Assembly: GCF_030143255.1 (NCBI RefSeq)
Contig: NZ_JARJNR010000008.1
Span: forward strand, 80,823 to 144,822
Source: Frigidibacter sp. SD6-1
GTDB taxonomy: Bacteria > Pseudomonadota > Alphaproteobacteria > Rhodobacterales > Rhodobacteraceae
Length of the DNA: 64,000 nt
Direction of reading: 5' to 3'
The notes beneath the pieces were generated by a model. It saw only the letters and a program-made list of their open reading frames with translations, made no database searches and had not been told where the DNA came from. The translations under genes and the position numbers were made by a program. This document shows positions 8,799 to 17,404 of the stretch, piece by piece (positions within the stretch are counted from its first letter, which is position 1; each line of letters starts with the position of its first letter).

Positions 8799-10824
8799 GT
8801 GTGCCTCCTACCGTCACGATCAGGTTGCCCTCGGCATCGGTCTCGACCCGGTCGCCGGGCTCGATCACGATGGTCGTGTCCATCTGCTCGATGATCGCGG
8901 GGCCGGTAAGGCGTGCGTCCGCTGGCAGATGGTCGCGCCAGTAGACCGGCGTCTCCACCCAGCCGCCGAACCAGACGGGGCGGGTGCCGGTCCGGGCATC
9001 GGTCAGGGTCTGGCGGCGCCCGGCGGGGTCGATGAGGGTGGAAAGGTCGATGGCGGGACGTTCGCCGATGACCGAGCAATTGAGGTTCACGAGATTGGCG
9101 CGGATCGTCGGCAGATCGACGCGGAACCGGTCGAAATAGGCGCGTTCGAACGCCGCTTGCAGCGCCTCCCGCGTGGGCGCGCCGTCCGGCAGGCGGACGC
9201 GCAGAAGATGGGTCTGGCCGATGAATTGCATGTCGGCGGTGAATTCCGTCCGCAGTTCGCGGACTTCGATCCGCTCGTCACCGATCAGCCGACGACCCTC
9301 GGCCTCCTGCGCGGCCCAGATCGCATGGACCTCGTCCATGTCGGCGCCATCAAGCGGGCGGTTCAGGGTGCGCACGAAATCGTGCCTCAGGTCTGCCACC
9401 ACGCAACCCAAAGCATTGGTGATGCCGGGCCGCGCCGGGATCAGAACCTTCGGGATCGCCAGTTCGCGCGCGAGCGCCGTGGCGTGCAAAGGTCCCGCGC
9501 CGCCGAAGGCGAAAAGCGCGAAATCGCGCGGGTCGGCGCCGACCGAGATCGAGACCATGCGGATCGCGCCCGCCATATGGATATTGCCAAGCGTCAGCAC
9601 CGCCTCTGCCGCCTGCTCGGCCGACAGGCCCAGGGGCGCGCCGATCCGCCTGGCGAAGGCCTCACGAACCCGGTCAAGCGCATGGCCGAAGCGCGTGGGC
9701 GACAGGCGACCAAGAAGCACATTCGCGTCGGAAATCGTCGGCTCCGTCCCGCCGCGCCCGTAGCAGATCGGTCCTGGCTGGGACCCCGCGCTTTCAGGGC
9801 CCACGCGCAGCATGCCGCCCTGATCGACCCGGGCGATTGACCCGCCCCCCGCGCCCACGGTCCGGACATCGACCATCGGCACATGGATCGGCATCGCATA
9901 TTCGACCTCGATCTCGTTCGACACGGGCGCCCTGCCCGCCCGGATCATCGCGACATCGGTCGAGGTGCCGCCCATGTCGTAGGTGACAAGATTGTCCATC
10001 CCCGCCCGCCGCCCGGTATAGACGGCAGCCATCACGCCCGAGGCTGGGCCGGACATCACCGTCTTGACCGCCTCGCGGGCGACGGAGCGGGCCGAAACCA
10101 TGCCGCCATTGCCGTTCATCACCAGAAGCTCGCGCCCGTAGCCGCGTGCGGTGAGTTCGTCCGAGAGCCGCGCCATGTAGCGTTCCAGAAGCGGCTGGAC
10201 CGAGGCATTGACGGCGGCTGTCACGCCCCGTTCGAACTCGCGGCTTTCGGAGAGGAGCGCATGGCCGAGCGTCACATAGCGGTTGGGCCAGAGCCGCGCG
10301 GCAATCTCGCCCGCGCGCAGTTCATGCGCCGGATTGGCATAGGAATGCAGGAAGTGGATGACAAGGCTTTCGCAGCCCCGATCCAGAAGCTGCCGCACCG
10401 CCGTGGCGAGTGCCTCTTCATCAAGGGGGGTCAGTACCCTGCCCCGCGCGTCCATCCGTTCCGGCACTTCCAGCCGCAGGTCGCGCGGGATGACCGGAAC
10501 GAAGCGGCCCGTCATGCCATAGGGCTGCGGGCGGGTGCGGCGCCCCAACTCCAGCACGTCGCGGAACCCTTCCGTCGCAATCAGGCCGGTGCGCGCGAGT
10601 TTGCGTTCAAGGACGGCGTTCGTTGTCGTCGTGGTGCCATGGACGATCAGGTCGAGTGCGCCGAGGTCTGCCCCCGCCTCGTCGAAGGCACCAAGCACGC
10701 CGAACGCCTGATTGTCGAGCGTCGTCGGTACCTTGGCGAGCTTTACGCCGCCGCTTACTGCATCGAAGATCACCAGATCGGTGAAGGTTCCGCCGACGTC
10801 CACACCCGCGACCAGCCCCGCCAT
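8791..10824 (-). CDS. hyuA: Hydantoinase A/oxoprolinase family subunit
   Basis: The 677-residue protein begins MAGLVAGVDVGGTFTDLVIF, the actin-like ATPase phosphate loop of the HyuA N-terminus. A second nucleotide-site motif is TYDMGGTSTDVAMI. The C-terminal part ends with the family-typical IEPGDRVETDAEGNLIVTVG. It should activate the amide carbonyl by phosphorylation, with HyuB completing hydrolysis. A GTG one codon upstream (10827) is also possible. I chose ATG at 10824 because it overlaps the ABC ATPase stop in TGATG, as do other genes in this operon. It is cytoplasmic. Confidence 0.9.
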   Translation of the reverse strand: MAGLVAGVDVGGTFTDLVIFDAVSGGVKLAKVPTTLDNQAFGVLGAFDEAGADLGALDLIVHGTTTTTNAVLERKLARTGLIATEGFRDVLELGRRTRPQPYGMTGRFVPVIPRDLRLEVPERMDARGRVLTPLDEEALATAVRQLLDRGCESLVIHFLHSYANPAHELRAGEIAARLWPNRYVTLGHALLSESREFERGVTAAVNASVQPLLERYMARLSDELTARGYGRELLVMNGNGGMVSARSVAREAVKTVMSGPASGVMAAVYTGRRAGMDNLVTYDMGGTSTDVAMIRAGRAPVSNEIEVEYAMPIHVPMVDVRTVGAGGGSIARVDQGGMLRVGPESAGSQPGPICYGRGGTEPTISDANVLLGRLSPTRFGHALDRVREAFARRIGAPLGLSAEQAAEAVLTLGNIHMAGAIRMVSISVGADPRDFALFAFGGAGPLHATALARELAIPKVLIPARPGITNALGCVVADLRHDFVRTLNRPLDGADMDEVHAIWAAQEAEGRRLIGDERIEVRELRTEFTADMQFIGQTHLLRVRLPDGAPTREALQAAFERAYFDRFRVDLPTIRANLVNLNCSVIGERPAIDLSTLIDPAGRRQTLTDARTGTRPVWFGGWVETPVYWRDHLPADARLTGPAIIEQMDTTIVIEPGDRVETDAEGNLIVTVGGTHA

Positions 10825-11519
10825 CACACCCCCACATAGGTCTGGAACTGCGGCGCGGTTGCGGTCAGCGCCGCTGCTTCCGCCACCTCGGCGACCGCGC
10901 CCGCCGAAACGAAACCGATCCGGTCGGCGACCGACAGCGCCACATCCACCCTTTGTTCGATCAGGATCGTGGCTACGCCCGTCGCCTTCAGGTCGCGCAC
11001 CGTGTCGCGGATGAGCGCGATCATCGAGGGCTGCAGCCCTTCGGTCGGTTCGTCGAGAAGAAGCACCTTCGGCTCAAGACATAGCGCGCGGGCGATGGCC
11101 AGCATCTGCTGTTCGCCGCCCGACAGGGTGCGCGAGACCTGGGAGAGACGCTCGCGCAGACGCGGGAAGAGTGTCAGCACATGGTCGCGCACCCGCGCGC
11201 CCCGGCCCCTTGTCATCAGCCCGACCTCTAGGTTCTCGGCCACCGTCAGATCGCCGAAAAGCCGCCGTCCTTGCGGGACAAGGCCCACGCCGCGTTTGGG
11301 GACCTCATGGGCGGGCAGCGTCGAAATGACTTCCCCATCCAGCATCACTTCACCGCCTGTAAGCGGGATCAGCCCCATGATTGCCCTCAGAAGCGTCGTC
11401 TTGCCCGCGCCGTTGCGGCCCATGAGGCAGAGAACCTCGCCCTCGCTCACCTCAAGCGTCAGGCCGTTCAGGACCTGCACCGGGCCGTAGCCCGCATGAA
11501 TGGCGCTGACCCTCAGCAT
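10824..11519 (-). CDS. Branched-chain-type ABC transporter ATPase, LivF-like
   Basis: This single ABC domain of 231 residues has Walker A GRNGAGKTT, signature LSGGEQQ, Walker B VLLLDEPTEGLQP and the switch histidine position replaced by Gln in LIEQRVD, as in many LivF proteins. ATG at 11519 gives the normal N-terminus MLRVSAIHAGYG. An in-frame ATG at 11531 is a possible alternative, since neither has a strong ribosome site. It is one of two ATPases of a Liv/urea-type importer. Linkage to hyuAB implies the cargo is the substrate of those enzymes rather than an amino acid, which is inference. Confidence 0.9.
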   Translation of the reverse strand: MLRVSAIHAGYGPVQVLNGLTLEVSEGEVLCLMGRNGAGKTTLLRAIMGLIPLTGGEVMLDGEVISTLPAHEVPKRGVGLVPQGRRLFGDLTVAENLEVGLMTRGRGARVRDHVLTLFPRLRERLSQVSRTLSGGEQQMLAIARALCLEPKVLLLDEPTEGLQPSMIALIRDTVRDLKATGVATILIEQRVDVALSVADRIGFVSAGAVAEVAEAAALTATAPQFQTYVGV

Positions 11520-11547
11520 GACCGCACCCATCGCGACCAAGGCCCGC

Positions 11548-12267
11548 TCATGCCTGCCCCCCGAGATAGGCGGCCTGAACGGCGGCATTCGCGCGGATCG
11601 CCTCGGGCGTGCCGGTCGCCAGCACCTGGCCGAAGTTCAGGACGGTGATCCTGTGGGCCAGGTCCATCACCACATCCATATTGTGCTCGATCAGCAGCAC
11701 CGTCCGTTCCGGCACCAGCCCTTCGATCAGCCGCTTGAATGCCTCGATCTCGCCGATCGCCAGCCCCTGCGTCGGCTCGTCGAGGATGAGCAGGCGCGGG
11801 TTGAGCGCAAGGCCCATGGCAATCTCAAGCAGGCGCTGATGGCCGTAGGAAAGTGTGCCCGCCACGTCGTCGGCACGGTCGCCAAGGCCGACGCGGTCGA
11901 GCGCCGCGCGGGTCTCGCGGGCAAGCCGCTTCGATGCGCCCCTGCCCTGCACGGCCAGGGCCACATTATCGAAGACTGTAAGGTTGGCGAAGACTTGGGT
12001 GATCTGGAACGTATAGGCGATGCCCTGCCGAACGCGGACATGGGCCGGCAGGCGCGTGATGTCCCGGCCCTCGAAGCGGATCGTGCCGGACTGCACCGGG
12101 GTGCGCCCGGACAGAAGGCTCACGAAGGTCGTCTTGCCCGCGCCGTTCGGCCCGATCAGCGCATGGATCTCGCCCTCTGCCAGGTCGAAATCCACGCCAT
12201 CGACCGCCTTCAGCCCGCCGAAATGCCGGACGAGGCCGCGCGCTTCGAGAAGGGTCAGGGAAGCCAT
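11548..12267 (-). CDS. Branched-chain-type ABC transporter ATPase, LivG-like
   Basis: The 239-residue protein has Walker A GPNGAGKTT, signature LSYGHQR, Walker B LLILDEPTQGL and the switch His in LLIEHNMDVV. The C-terminal segment NFGQVLATGTPEAIRAN is typical of LivG. The start is ATG at 12267 (MASLTLLEARGLVRHFGG), overlapping the LivM-like permease by 13 bases. Longer upstream reading was rejected as overlap. It pairs with the LivF-like ATPase on the cytoplasmic face of the importer. Confidence 0.92.
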   Translation of the reverse strand: MASLTLLEARGLVRHFGGLKAVDGVDFDLAEGEIHALIGPNGAGKTTFVSLLSGRTPVQSGTIRFEGRDITRLPAHVRVRQGIAYTFQITQVFANLTVFDNVALAVQGRGASKRLARETRAALDRVGLGDRADDVAGTLSYGHQRLLEIAMGLALNPRLLILDEPTQGLAIGEIEAFKRLIEGLVPERTVLLIEHNMDVVMDLAHRITVLNFGQVLATGTPEAIRANAAVQAAYLGGQA

Positions 12268-13205
12268 ATGCGCCCCTCCTTCCCGAGCCGCTCGCGCAGC
12301 GCGCCAAGGGCGCCCTTCGGTGCGAAGAGGACCAGTGCGACAAGCGCCACGCCCACCACCAGAAGCGTGGCGGAGGTGAGGGCCGAGGCATAGTCGATCA
12401 GGTAGAACATCAGCAGGCATCCAAGGAACGGCCCCGCCACCGTCCCCGCCCCGCCGAGCAGGACCCAGAGCATCGGCAGGATCGAATATTGCACGCCTGC
12501 AAGCGAGGCGCCCGCATAGCCGAACATCAGCGCATAGGCCGCCCCCGCCGCCCCGGAATATAGGCCCGAGAGGGTCAGCGCCGCGAGTTTGACGGTGAAG
12601 GGGTTGTAACCCAGCATCCGCGCACGCTCCTCATTCTCGCGCATCGCCACCATCACCCGGCCGAAAGGCGCGCGGACGAGGCGCAGGCAAAGAAGAAGAG
12701 CCAACGCGAAGAGGAGAAGCGCCGCGAGATAGCGGGTCGCACCGTTCGACAGATCGAACCCCGCGACCTGACGCAGCGGCTGGGCGATGACGATCCCCTC
12801 GTCGCCGCGCGTCCAGCGGCCAAGATAAAGGATGGTCAGATAGAACGCCTGCGCGAACATCAGGGTCACGATCATGAAGGACACGCCCCGCGTCCGAAGC
12901 GCCAAGAGCCCCACCGCCGCCGCCATCGCAGTGCCCGCGACCAAGCCCGCCGCCAGCGCCGTTCCGCCCGTCCAACCCCAAAGCGTCAGTGGCATCGCCG
13001 CGCCATAAAGCCCGGCCGCGAAGAAAAGCGCATGCCCGAGTGACAGCATACCGGTGTAGCCGAAAGCGATGTTGTAGCCCATCGCATAGACCGACAGGAC
13101 CAGCACCTTCGCGACCGCATCGTGATGGTAGGCGGGCAGAAGCCAGTGCGCGGCGAAGAGAACGGCCAGAAGCCCGAGATGGGACAGAAGCGCACGGTCC
13201 GTCAT
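12255..13205 (-). CDS. Branched-chain-type ABC transporter permease, LivM-like
   Basis: The 316-residue membrane protein has roughly eight to ten hydrophobic helices and the LivM signature YNIAFGYTGMLSLGHALFF. The ATG at 13205 overlaps the LivH-like stop in ATGA. It forms the inner-membrane channel with the LivH-like partner. The C-terminus is short and basic (ALRERLGKEGRIWLP). Substrate is not predictable from the sequence alone. Confidence 0.92.
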   Translation of the reverse strand: MTDRALLSHLGLLAVLFAAHWLLPAYHHDAVAKVLVLSVYAMGYNIAFGYTGMLSLGHALFFAAGLYGAAMPLTLWGWTGGTALAAGLVAGTAMAAAVGLLALRTRGVSFMIVTLMFAQAFYLTILYLGRWTRGDEGIVIAQPLRQVAGFDLSNGATRYLAALLLFALALLLCLRLVRAPFGRVMVAMRENEERARMLGYNPFTVKLAALTLSGLYSGAAGAAYALMFGYAGASLAGVQYSILPMLWVLLGGAGTVAGPFLGCLLMFYLIDYASALTSATLLVVGVALVALVLFAPKGALGALRERLGKEGRIWLP

Positions 13206-14089
13206 GCGGTCCGCCTGCCAAAAAGGCCCTCGGGCCGGAAGACGAGGACAAGGGCCACCAGAAGCGTGGCCATGATCTTCGCGAAGGTCGGCGGAAAGAA
13301 GAAGGCGGTCGAGAGCAGTCCGTCGAGAAGGCCGATGAGCAGCGCGGCAATCAGCGTCCCCCTGAGAGTGCCAAGCCCGCCGAGAATGACCACGATGAAG
13401 GACAAAAGCAGTGGATCGCCGCCCATCAGGTAATGTGCCTGCTGGATCGGCACGACCAGTACCGCCGCAATCGCCGCCAGCCCCGCGCCGATGCCGAATG
13501 TCATCGCATAGACCCGGTCGACATTGATGCCAAATGCCCGCGCCGTCGTCCGGTCGATCTGCGTCGCGCGCATCACGAGGCCGATCTTCGTGCGCGCGAT
13601 CAGGAGCCAGACGAGGAGCAGCAGGACCCCTGCGGCGAGGATCACGAAAAGCTTGTAGCCGGAATAGCCGAACCAGGGCAGCTGGACGCGGAAGTTGAAG
13701 GGCGGCGCCACGGGGCGCGCGTTCGGGCCGAAGAAGCTGAGCGCCGCCTGCTGGAAGATGTAGAGAAGCCCGATGGTGGCGACGATGGTCGCCTCGGGTT
13801 CATAGTTCAGCCGCTTCAGGATCAGCACATCCGCCAGCACCGCGACACCCGCAACGACCAGCGGGCAGATGACCATGGCCAGAAGGAAAGCCAGAAGCGG
13901 CGCGTCGGGAAACCACTGGCTGACGAACCAGGCGAGAACGGCGCCGAGCATGAAGAACTCGCCATGCGCGACATTCACCACCCGCATGATGCCGAAGGTC
14001 AGCGAAAGGCCGACCGCCGTCAGCGCCAGCACCGCGGCCGTCACTGTCCCTTCCAGGATCGCCAGCAGAAGAAGCGGCCCGAAATCCAT
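13202..14089 (-). CDS. Branched-chain-type ABC transporter permease, LivH-like
   Basis: The 295-residue polytopic protein has the LivH signature LSLTFGIMRVVNVAHGEFFM and about eight transmembrane helices. It is separated from the binding-protein gene by an unrelated small gene at 14093-14584, which is unusual for this otherwise tight operon. Its stop and the LivM-like start share four bases. It should be the second half of the importer channel. Confidence 0.92.
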   Translation of the reverse strand: MDFGPLLLLAILEGTVTAAVLALTAVGLSLTFGIMRVVNVAHGEFFMLGAVLAWFVSQWFPDAPLLAFLLAMVICPLVVAGVAVLADVLILKRLNYEPEATIVATIGLLYIFQQAALSFFGPNARPVAPPFNFRVQLPWFGYSGYKLFVILAAGVLLLLVWLLIARTKIGLVMRATQIDRTTARAFGINVDRVYAMTFGIGAGLAAIAAVLVVPIQQAHYLMGGDPLLLSFIVVILGGLGTLRGTLIAALLIGLLDGLLSTAFFFPPTFAKIMATLLVALVLVFRPEGLFGRRTA

Positions 14090-14092
14090 TTG

Positions 14093-14584
14093 CTAGCGCT
14101 CCGTTCCATCAACCGGTTGGTGCCGCTCGTAGAAAGCTTTGAACGACTGTAGCGCCACCGGCTGGGAGCGAACGAGCTTCAGGAACCGACCTCGAAACTT
14201 AGCTTTTTTTGCGCAGGCAGGTAGGCTACTCAGCCAATGCTTGTTCAATGTGGTTTCGAATTCTTCACCTCGCGTGAGGCCGAGGGCGGTAGGAAACGGC
14301 TGCATCGCAAACACGGAGCAAACATGGTCAAGCTCTTCTGGAAGCCAGAAATAGAGTGCAACGCCATCAAGCCGCACGGAGAGTTGTGCCCATTCATTTC
14401 GACCCGCTTTGATATGCGGATCAAACAATTCCTCGATACGGCGCGAACTTCCCTTCCTGACCCACTGCTCTCCATCCTCGTGAACCAGCACAGCTGTGCT
14501 GGAGTCTTCCTCGCCGGGGAAGCACCTCCACCCTCGGAGCGGGGCGTTGGCCCCAAAGTGAAATGAAATGGACATGTTCTTCAT
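14093..14584 (-). CDS. Hypothetical protein inserted in the liv-type operon
   Basis: An open frame of 163 residues runs from ATG at 14584 (MKNMSISFHFGANAPLRGW); ATG at 14575 would give 160. Its codons are markedly more AT-rich at third positions than those of its neighbours (for example AAA, TTT, CTA, GGA), pointing to recent acquisition. No signal peptide, membrane helix or known motif is visible. The C-terminal half is basic (KKAKFRGRFLKLVRSQP). It ends only three bases before the LivH-like ATG, so it is co-transcribed with the transporter. I do not recognise the family. The plus-strand frames here look less protein-like. Confidence 0.6.
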   Translation of the reverse strand: MKNMSISFHFGANAPLRGWRCFPGEEDSSTAVLVHEDGEQWVRKGSSRRIEELFDPHIKAGRNEWAQLSVRLDGVALYFWLPEELDHVCSVFAMQPFPTALGLTRGEEFETTLNKHWLSSLPACAKKAKFRGRFLKLVRSQPVALQSFKAFYERHQPVDGTER

Positions 14585-14633
14585 TGTCGGCCTTGGCCAC
14601 GCTGAAATCTGAGGGCAAATAGCGGGTCGGACA

Positions 14634-14654
14634 GGGCCGCCCATGGGGCGGCCC
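14634..14654. other. Strong hairpin just downstream of the LivK-type gene
   Basis: GGGCCGCCC (14634-14642) and GGGCGGCCC (14646-14654) form a perfect 9-bp stem with a three-base loop, eight bases past the binding-protein stop. There is no T-run after it on the minus strand. It therefore looks like an mRNA-stabilising or partial-attenuation hairpin, a common way to raise binding-protein levels over permeases. Confidence 0.6.
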
Positions 14655-14661
14655 CAAAAGT

Positions 14662-15942
14662 TCAAAAGTTCTGCGAGGTGTAGTCGACCTCGTCGGGATA
14701 CATCCCGTCCTCGACCGAGGCCGTGTGCGCGACCACCAGCCTGCCGCCCTCGACCTTGGTGATGTTCTGGATGCCGAAGGCCTGGTGGGTCTTGCCGTTG
14801 AAGGTCTTGGCGCCCTGCGGATGATCCTCGCCTTCCTCGAACCCGGTCATCGCCTCGATGGCTTCCACCAGCTTCTGGCGGTCGGCGGCACCGGTATAGC
14901 CTGCAGCCTCCATCCCCGCCTTGATGACGGAAAGCGTCTCCCAGACCGAGAACATGTGGCTGTAGGTCGCCACATCGGCCGCGTCGCCGACCGAAGCCCC
15001 ATTGTCATCGACGCCCACGGCCGCGCGATAGGCGGTTTCGGCCTCGGACGCATCGGCCTGCTTGTAGCGCGGATGGGCTTCCCAGAAGTGCGAACCATCG
15101 AGGAATTCGAGGCCCGCCGAATTGATGTCCACCGCCTCGAGCGAATCGATGAAGCCGAAAAGCTGGGGCCGCGCGCCCGAGCCGTAGAATTCGCCCAGTT
15201 CCTTGACGAAGGTCAGGACCGCCGGGCCGACCATGACGTGATAGATCACCTCGGTCTCCGCCGGGATCTGCGGGAAGTAACGGGTGAACGAGGTTTCCGT
15301 CGGCGGGATCGCGATCTGGGCGATGACCTCGCCGCCCTGGGCGGTGCAGGCAGCGGTGAAATAGTCGCGGTGGTCATGACCGAAGGCGAAGTCCGGGAAG
15401 ATCATCGTGACCTTCTTGCCGAGGTTCGAGGTCACGAAGGGCGCCATCGCCTGCACCTGGCTCTTCACGTCGGTGATGCCGGGCTGCAGGGTCCAGCGGT
15501 TCAGCATGCCTGAGGCGACATGGTGGCCCTCCGAACAGACGAGATAGGGCACTTTCAGTTCCGCCGCGCGCGGCGCGGTGCCGATCACGACATGGCTGAA
15601 GAGCGCACCGAAGACGAGGTCACAGTTCGACTGCGTGGCAAGCTTGCCGAAGACCTCGGCGCCCCGCGCCGGGTCGGTGCCGTCATCCTCGAACAGGATC
15701 TCGACCGGCCGCCCGCCGATGCCGCCTGCCGCGTTCATGCGGGCAAGCGCGGCGGTCGCGGTGCGTTCGTACCAGCGGCCATAAGCCGCGCCGATGCCGG
15801 TGCGGTGCAGCTGGAAGCCAAGCCGGATCGGCTCGGACGATTGGGCGTTCGTGTAGCCCGGGAAGAAGCTTGCCGCCGTGGCGGCGCCCATGCCCGCAAG
15901 CACCGTGCGGCGGGTGGGCGTGAGGGTCAGTCCTTTGGTCAT
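14662..15942 (-). CDS. LivK-type ABC transporter substrate-binding protein
   Basis: The 426-residue periplasmic-binding protein has a twin-arginine signal (TPTRRTVLAGMGAATAAS) and a cleavage region at YTNAQSSEP. The mature domain begins IRLGFQLHRTGIGAAYGRW and carries the type-1 fold pattern ILFEDDGTDPARGAEVFGKL, close to amide/urea-type LivK relatives (Peripla_BP_6). It would capture the substrate for the LivHMGF-like complex encoded downstream. A hairpin directly follows the stop. Upstream, 16023-16038 carries a motif shared with the BMP operon. Confidence 0.88.
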   Translation of the reverse strand: MTKGLTLTPTRRTVLAGMGAATAASFFPGYTNAQSSEPIRLGFQLHRTGIGAAYGRWYERTATAALARMNAAGGIGGRPVEILFEDDGTDPARGAEVFGKLATQSNCDLVFGALFSHVVIGTAPRAAELKVPYLVCSEGHHVASGMLNRWTLQPGITDVKSQVQAMAPFVTSNLGKKVTMIFPDFAFGHDHRDYFTAACTAQGGEVIAQIAIPPTETSFTRYFPQIPAETEVIYHVMVGPAVLTFVKELGEFYGSGARPQLFGFIDSLEAVDINSAGLEFLDGSHFWEAHPRYKQADASEAETAYRAAVGVDDNGASVGDAADVATYSHMFSVWETLSVIKAGMEAAGYTGAADRQKLVEAIEAMTGFEEGEDHPQGAKTFNGKTHQAFGIQNITKVEGGRLVVAHTASVEDGMYPDEVDYTSQNF

Positions 15943-16022
15943 GTCCGTCTCCTCTCTGTCGGGACGCGGGTCTTGTGCCCGCGCCTGTTTTCCGGTTTGC
16001 GTGTGTGCATATAAAAACCGTT

Positions 16023-16038
16023 ATAAATCAACCAATTG
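16023..16038 (-). promoter_or_regulatory. Candidate regulatory motif upstream of the LivK-type gene
   Basis: On the minus strand 16038-16023 reads CAATTGGTTGATTTAT. It matches 14 of 16 positions of the motif found at 6934-6949 before the BMP operon. It lies about 80 bases before the binding-protein ATG, in a short AT-rich stretch that includes the last codons of the preceding gene. The shared motif suggests common control of the two import systems. Confidence 0.35.
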
Positions 16039-17404
16039 CGGGCGTGGCCAATAGCCACAGGCCGAAGCAGGTGTAAAGGACCATCAAGAGCGTCAGCGGC
16101 ATTTCGCGCCATGGCGTCAGCCGGAGCCCGGCATTCGCCGCGATCCGGTGCGACAAGAGAACCGCCACCACATGCGCGCCGAGGATGATCGCGAACTGCA
16201 GGATCCAGATTCGCCAGACGGCATCGTGGTCGGTCAGGAAGCCGAAACCCACCCAATGCGGCCCGAGCCCGAGGAGGTCGTCGCCGCGCGCCAGCGGGTC
16301 GGAAAGCGCGGCGATCGCATATTGGCCCTGGGTCAGGAGAGCGGTCAGATAATGGGCAACATGATAGCCCGCAGCGATAGGCAGGAATGAGAGCGCCAGC
16401 GGACCCAGAATCTGTGCAAGCGTCACGCGTTCCGCCCGGACCGCGAGCGCCACCGCCCCGCAGATCAGCCCGGCCATGATCGCCCAGGCGGCAAGAAGGC
16501 CCGCCGTGTTCACCACCATGACCGCCGACCGCCCTGGATAGTCGAGCGGGTTGAGGCCAATGGCCGCCACCCAGAGGTAGGTTTCATGCAGCCCGTCGAA
16601 GCTGACCGAGGCGATCATCAGCATGAGGAAGGCAATGGCAGAACCGGAAAGCGGCGGCAGCCCCGCCACCTGCGCGCCCGGCAGTCCGGCCTTCACCGTC
16701 ACTCTCCTGCCCTCATAGTCGGCCCAGAAGGGTGCGATCCGCGCCACATTGGCAAAGAAGACCGTCAGGAACTCGCCCTGCCTCAGCCAACCCTCACCCT
16801 CGGCCACGGCGAGAAGGAAGATTGCAAGCCAGTAAAACGCGACGATGAGGGCCAGTTCCGCCGGATCGTCTGGCGAGAGAGAGACGATCTCGAACCAGGC
16901 GAAGGCCAGAAAGCCGAGGGCGGCGGGCCATTGGCCAAGGCGCGCAAGACCCATGCCGCCGGTCCGGCCCAGAAGCGCGCGACAGGCGCGGACCGGCCCG
17001 CGCCAGGGATCGAGGTCGCGCCAGAGATTGCCGAAAAACGCCTGAAGGGCGGTGAGGCCGACCCAGAGTACCGTCCAGATCCAGAGCGGCAGGGGATTTC
17101 GATAAGGATCATGTGTGCCGTAAAGGCCCGCATAGACGAGGAGGAGAAGGACGGCAGCCGACAGCCAGCTTGTCAGACCATCGGGACAGAGGCGTGGGCG
17201 GCTGAAGAGGCTTCGCGCCTCGAAGGCGGGGCCACGGCGCGTCACGCCCGAGAGGAGCGCGGTCAACGCGACAACGATCGCCGCCGCCCAGACGAACCCC
17301 TTGGTCGGCAGGGTCAGGAGGACGGCGCGCTGCGAGGCATGCGCGAGCGCCGCCCCCGGCACGAGGGCGAGCGCTGCCGCCGCCGCTGTCGCCCTGCCCC
17401 TCAC
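16028..17404 (-). CDS. Polytopic membrane protein of unknown function (possibly fenitrothion-hydrolase-annotated family)
   Basis: The 458-residue protein has an N-terminal signal-like segment ending AALAHASQ and about ten to eleven transmembrane helices. It includes His-rich positions in membrane segments (AAGYHVAHYLTALL, LGAHVVAVLLSHRIA). I recall similar polytopic proteins carrying the database name fenitrothion hydrolase, but the function in this context is not established. The ATG overlaps the upstream DUF1185 stop by four bases (ATGA), so it is the last gene of the molybdenum-hydroxylase operon. It could be a transporter or membrane-bound enzyme for the same substrate. No catalytic motif is certain. 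Confidence 0.7.
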   Translation of the reverse strand: MRGRATAAAAALALVPGAALAHASQRAVLLTLPTKGFVWAAAIVVALTALLSGVTRRGPAFEARSLFSRPRLCPDGLTSWLSAAVLLLLVYAGLYGTHDPYRNPLPLWIWTVLWVGLTALQAFFGNLWRDLDPWRGPVRACRALLGRTGGMGLARLGQWPAALGFLAFAWFEIVSLSPDDPAELALIVAFYWLAIFLLAVAEGEGWLRQGEFLTVFFANVARIAPFWADYEGRRVTVKAGLPGAQVAGLPPLSGSAIAFLMLMIASVSFDGLHETYLWVAAIGLNPLDYPGRSAVMVVNTAGLLAAWAIMAGLICGAVALAVRAERVTLAQILGPLALSFLPIAAGYHVAHYLTALLTQGQYAIAALSDPLARGDDLLGLGPHWVGFGFLTDHDAVWRIWILQFAIILGAHVVAVLLSHRIAANAGLRLTPWREMPLTLLMVLYTCFGLWLLATPAIG

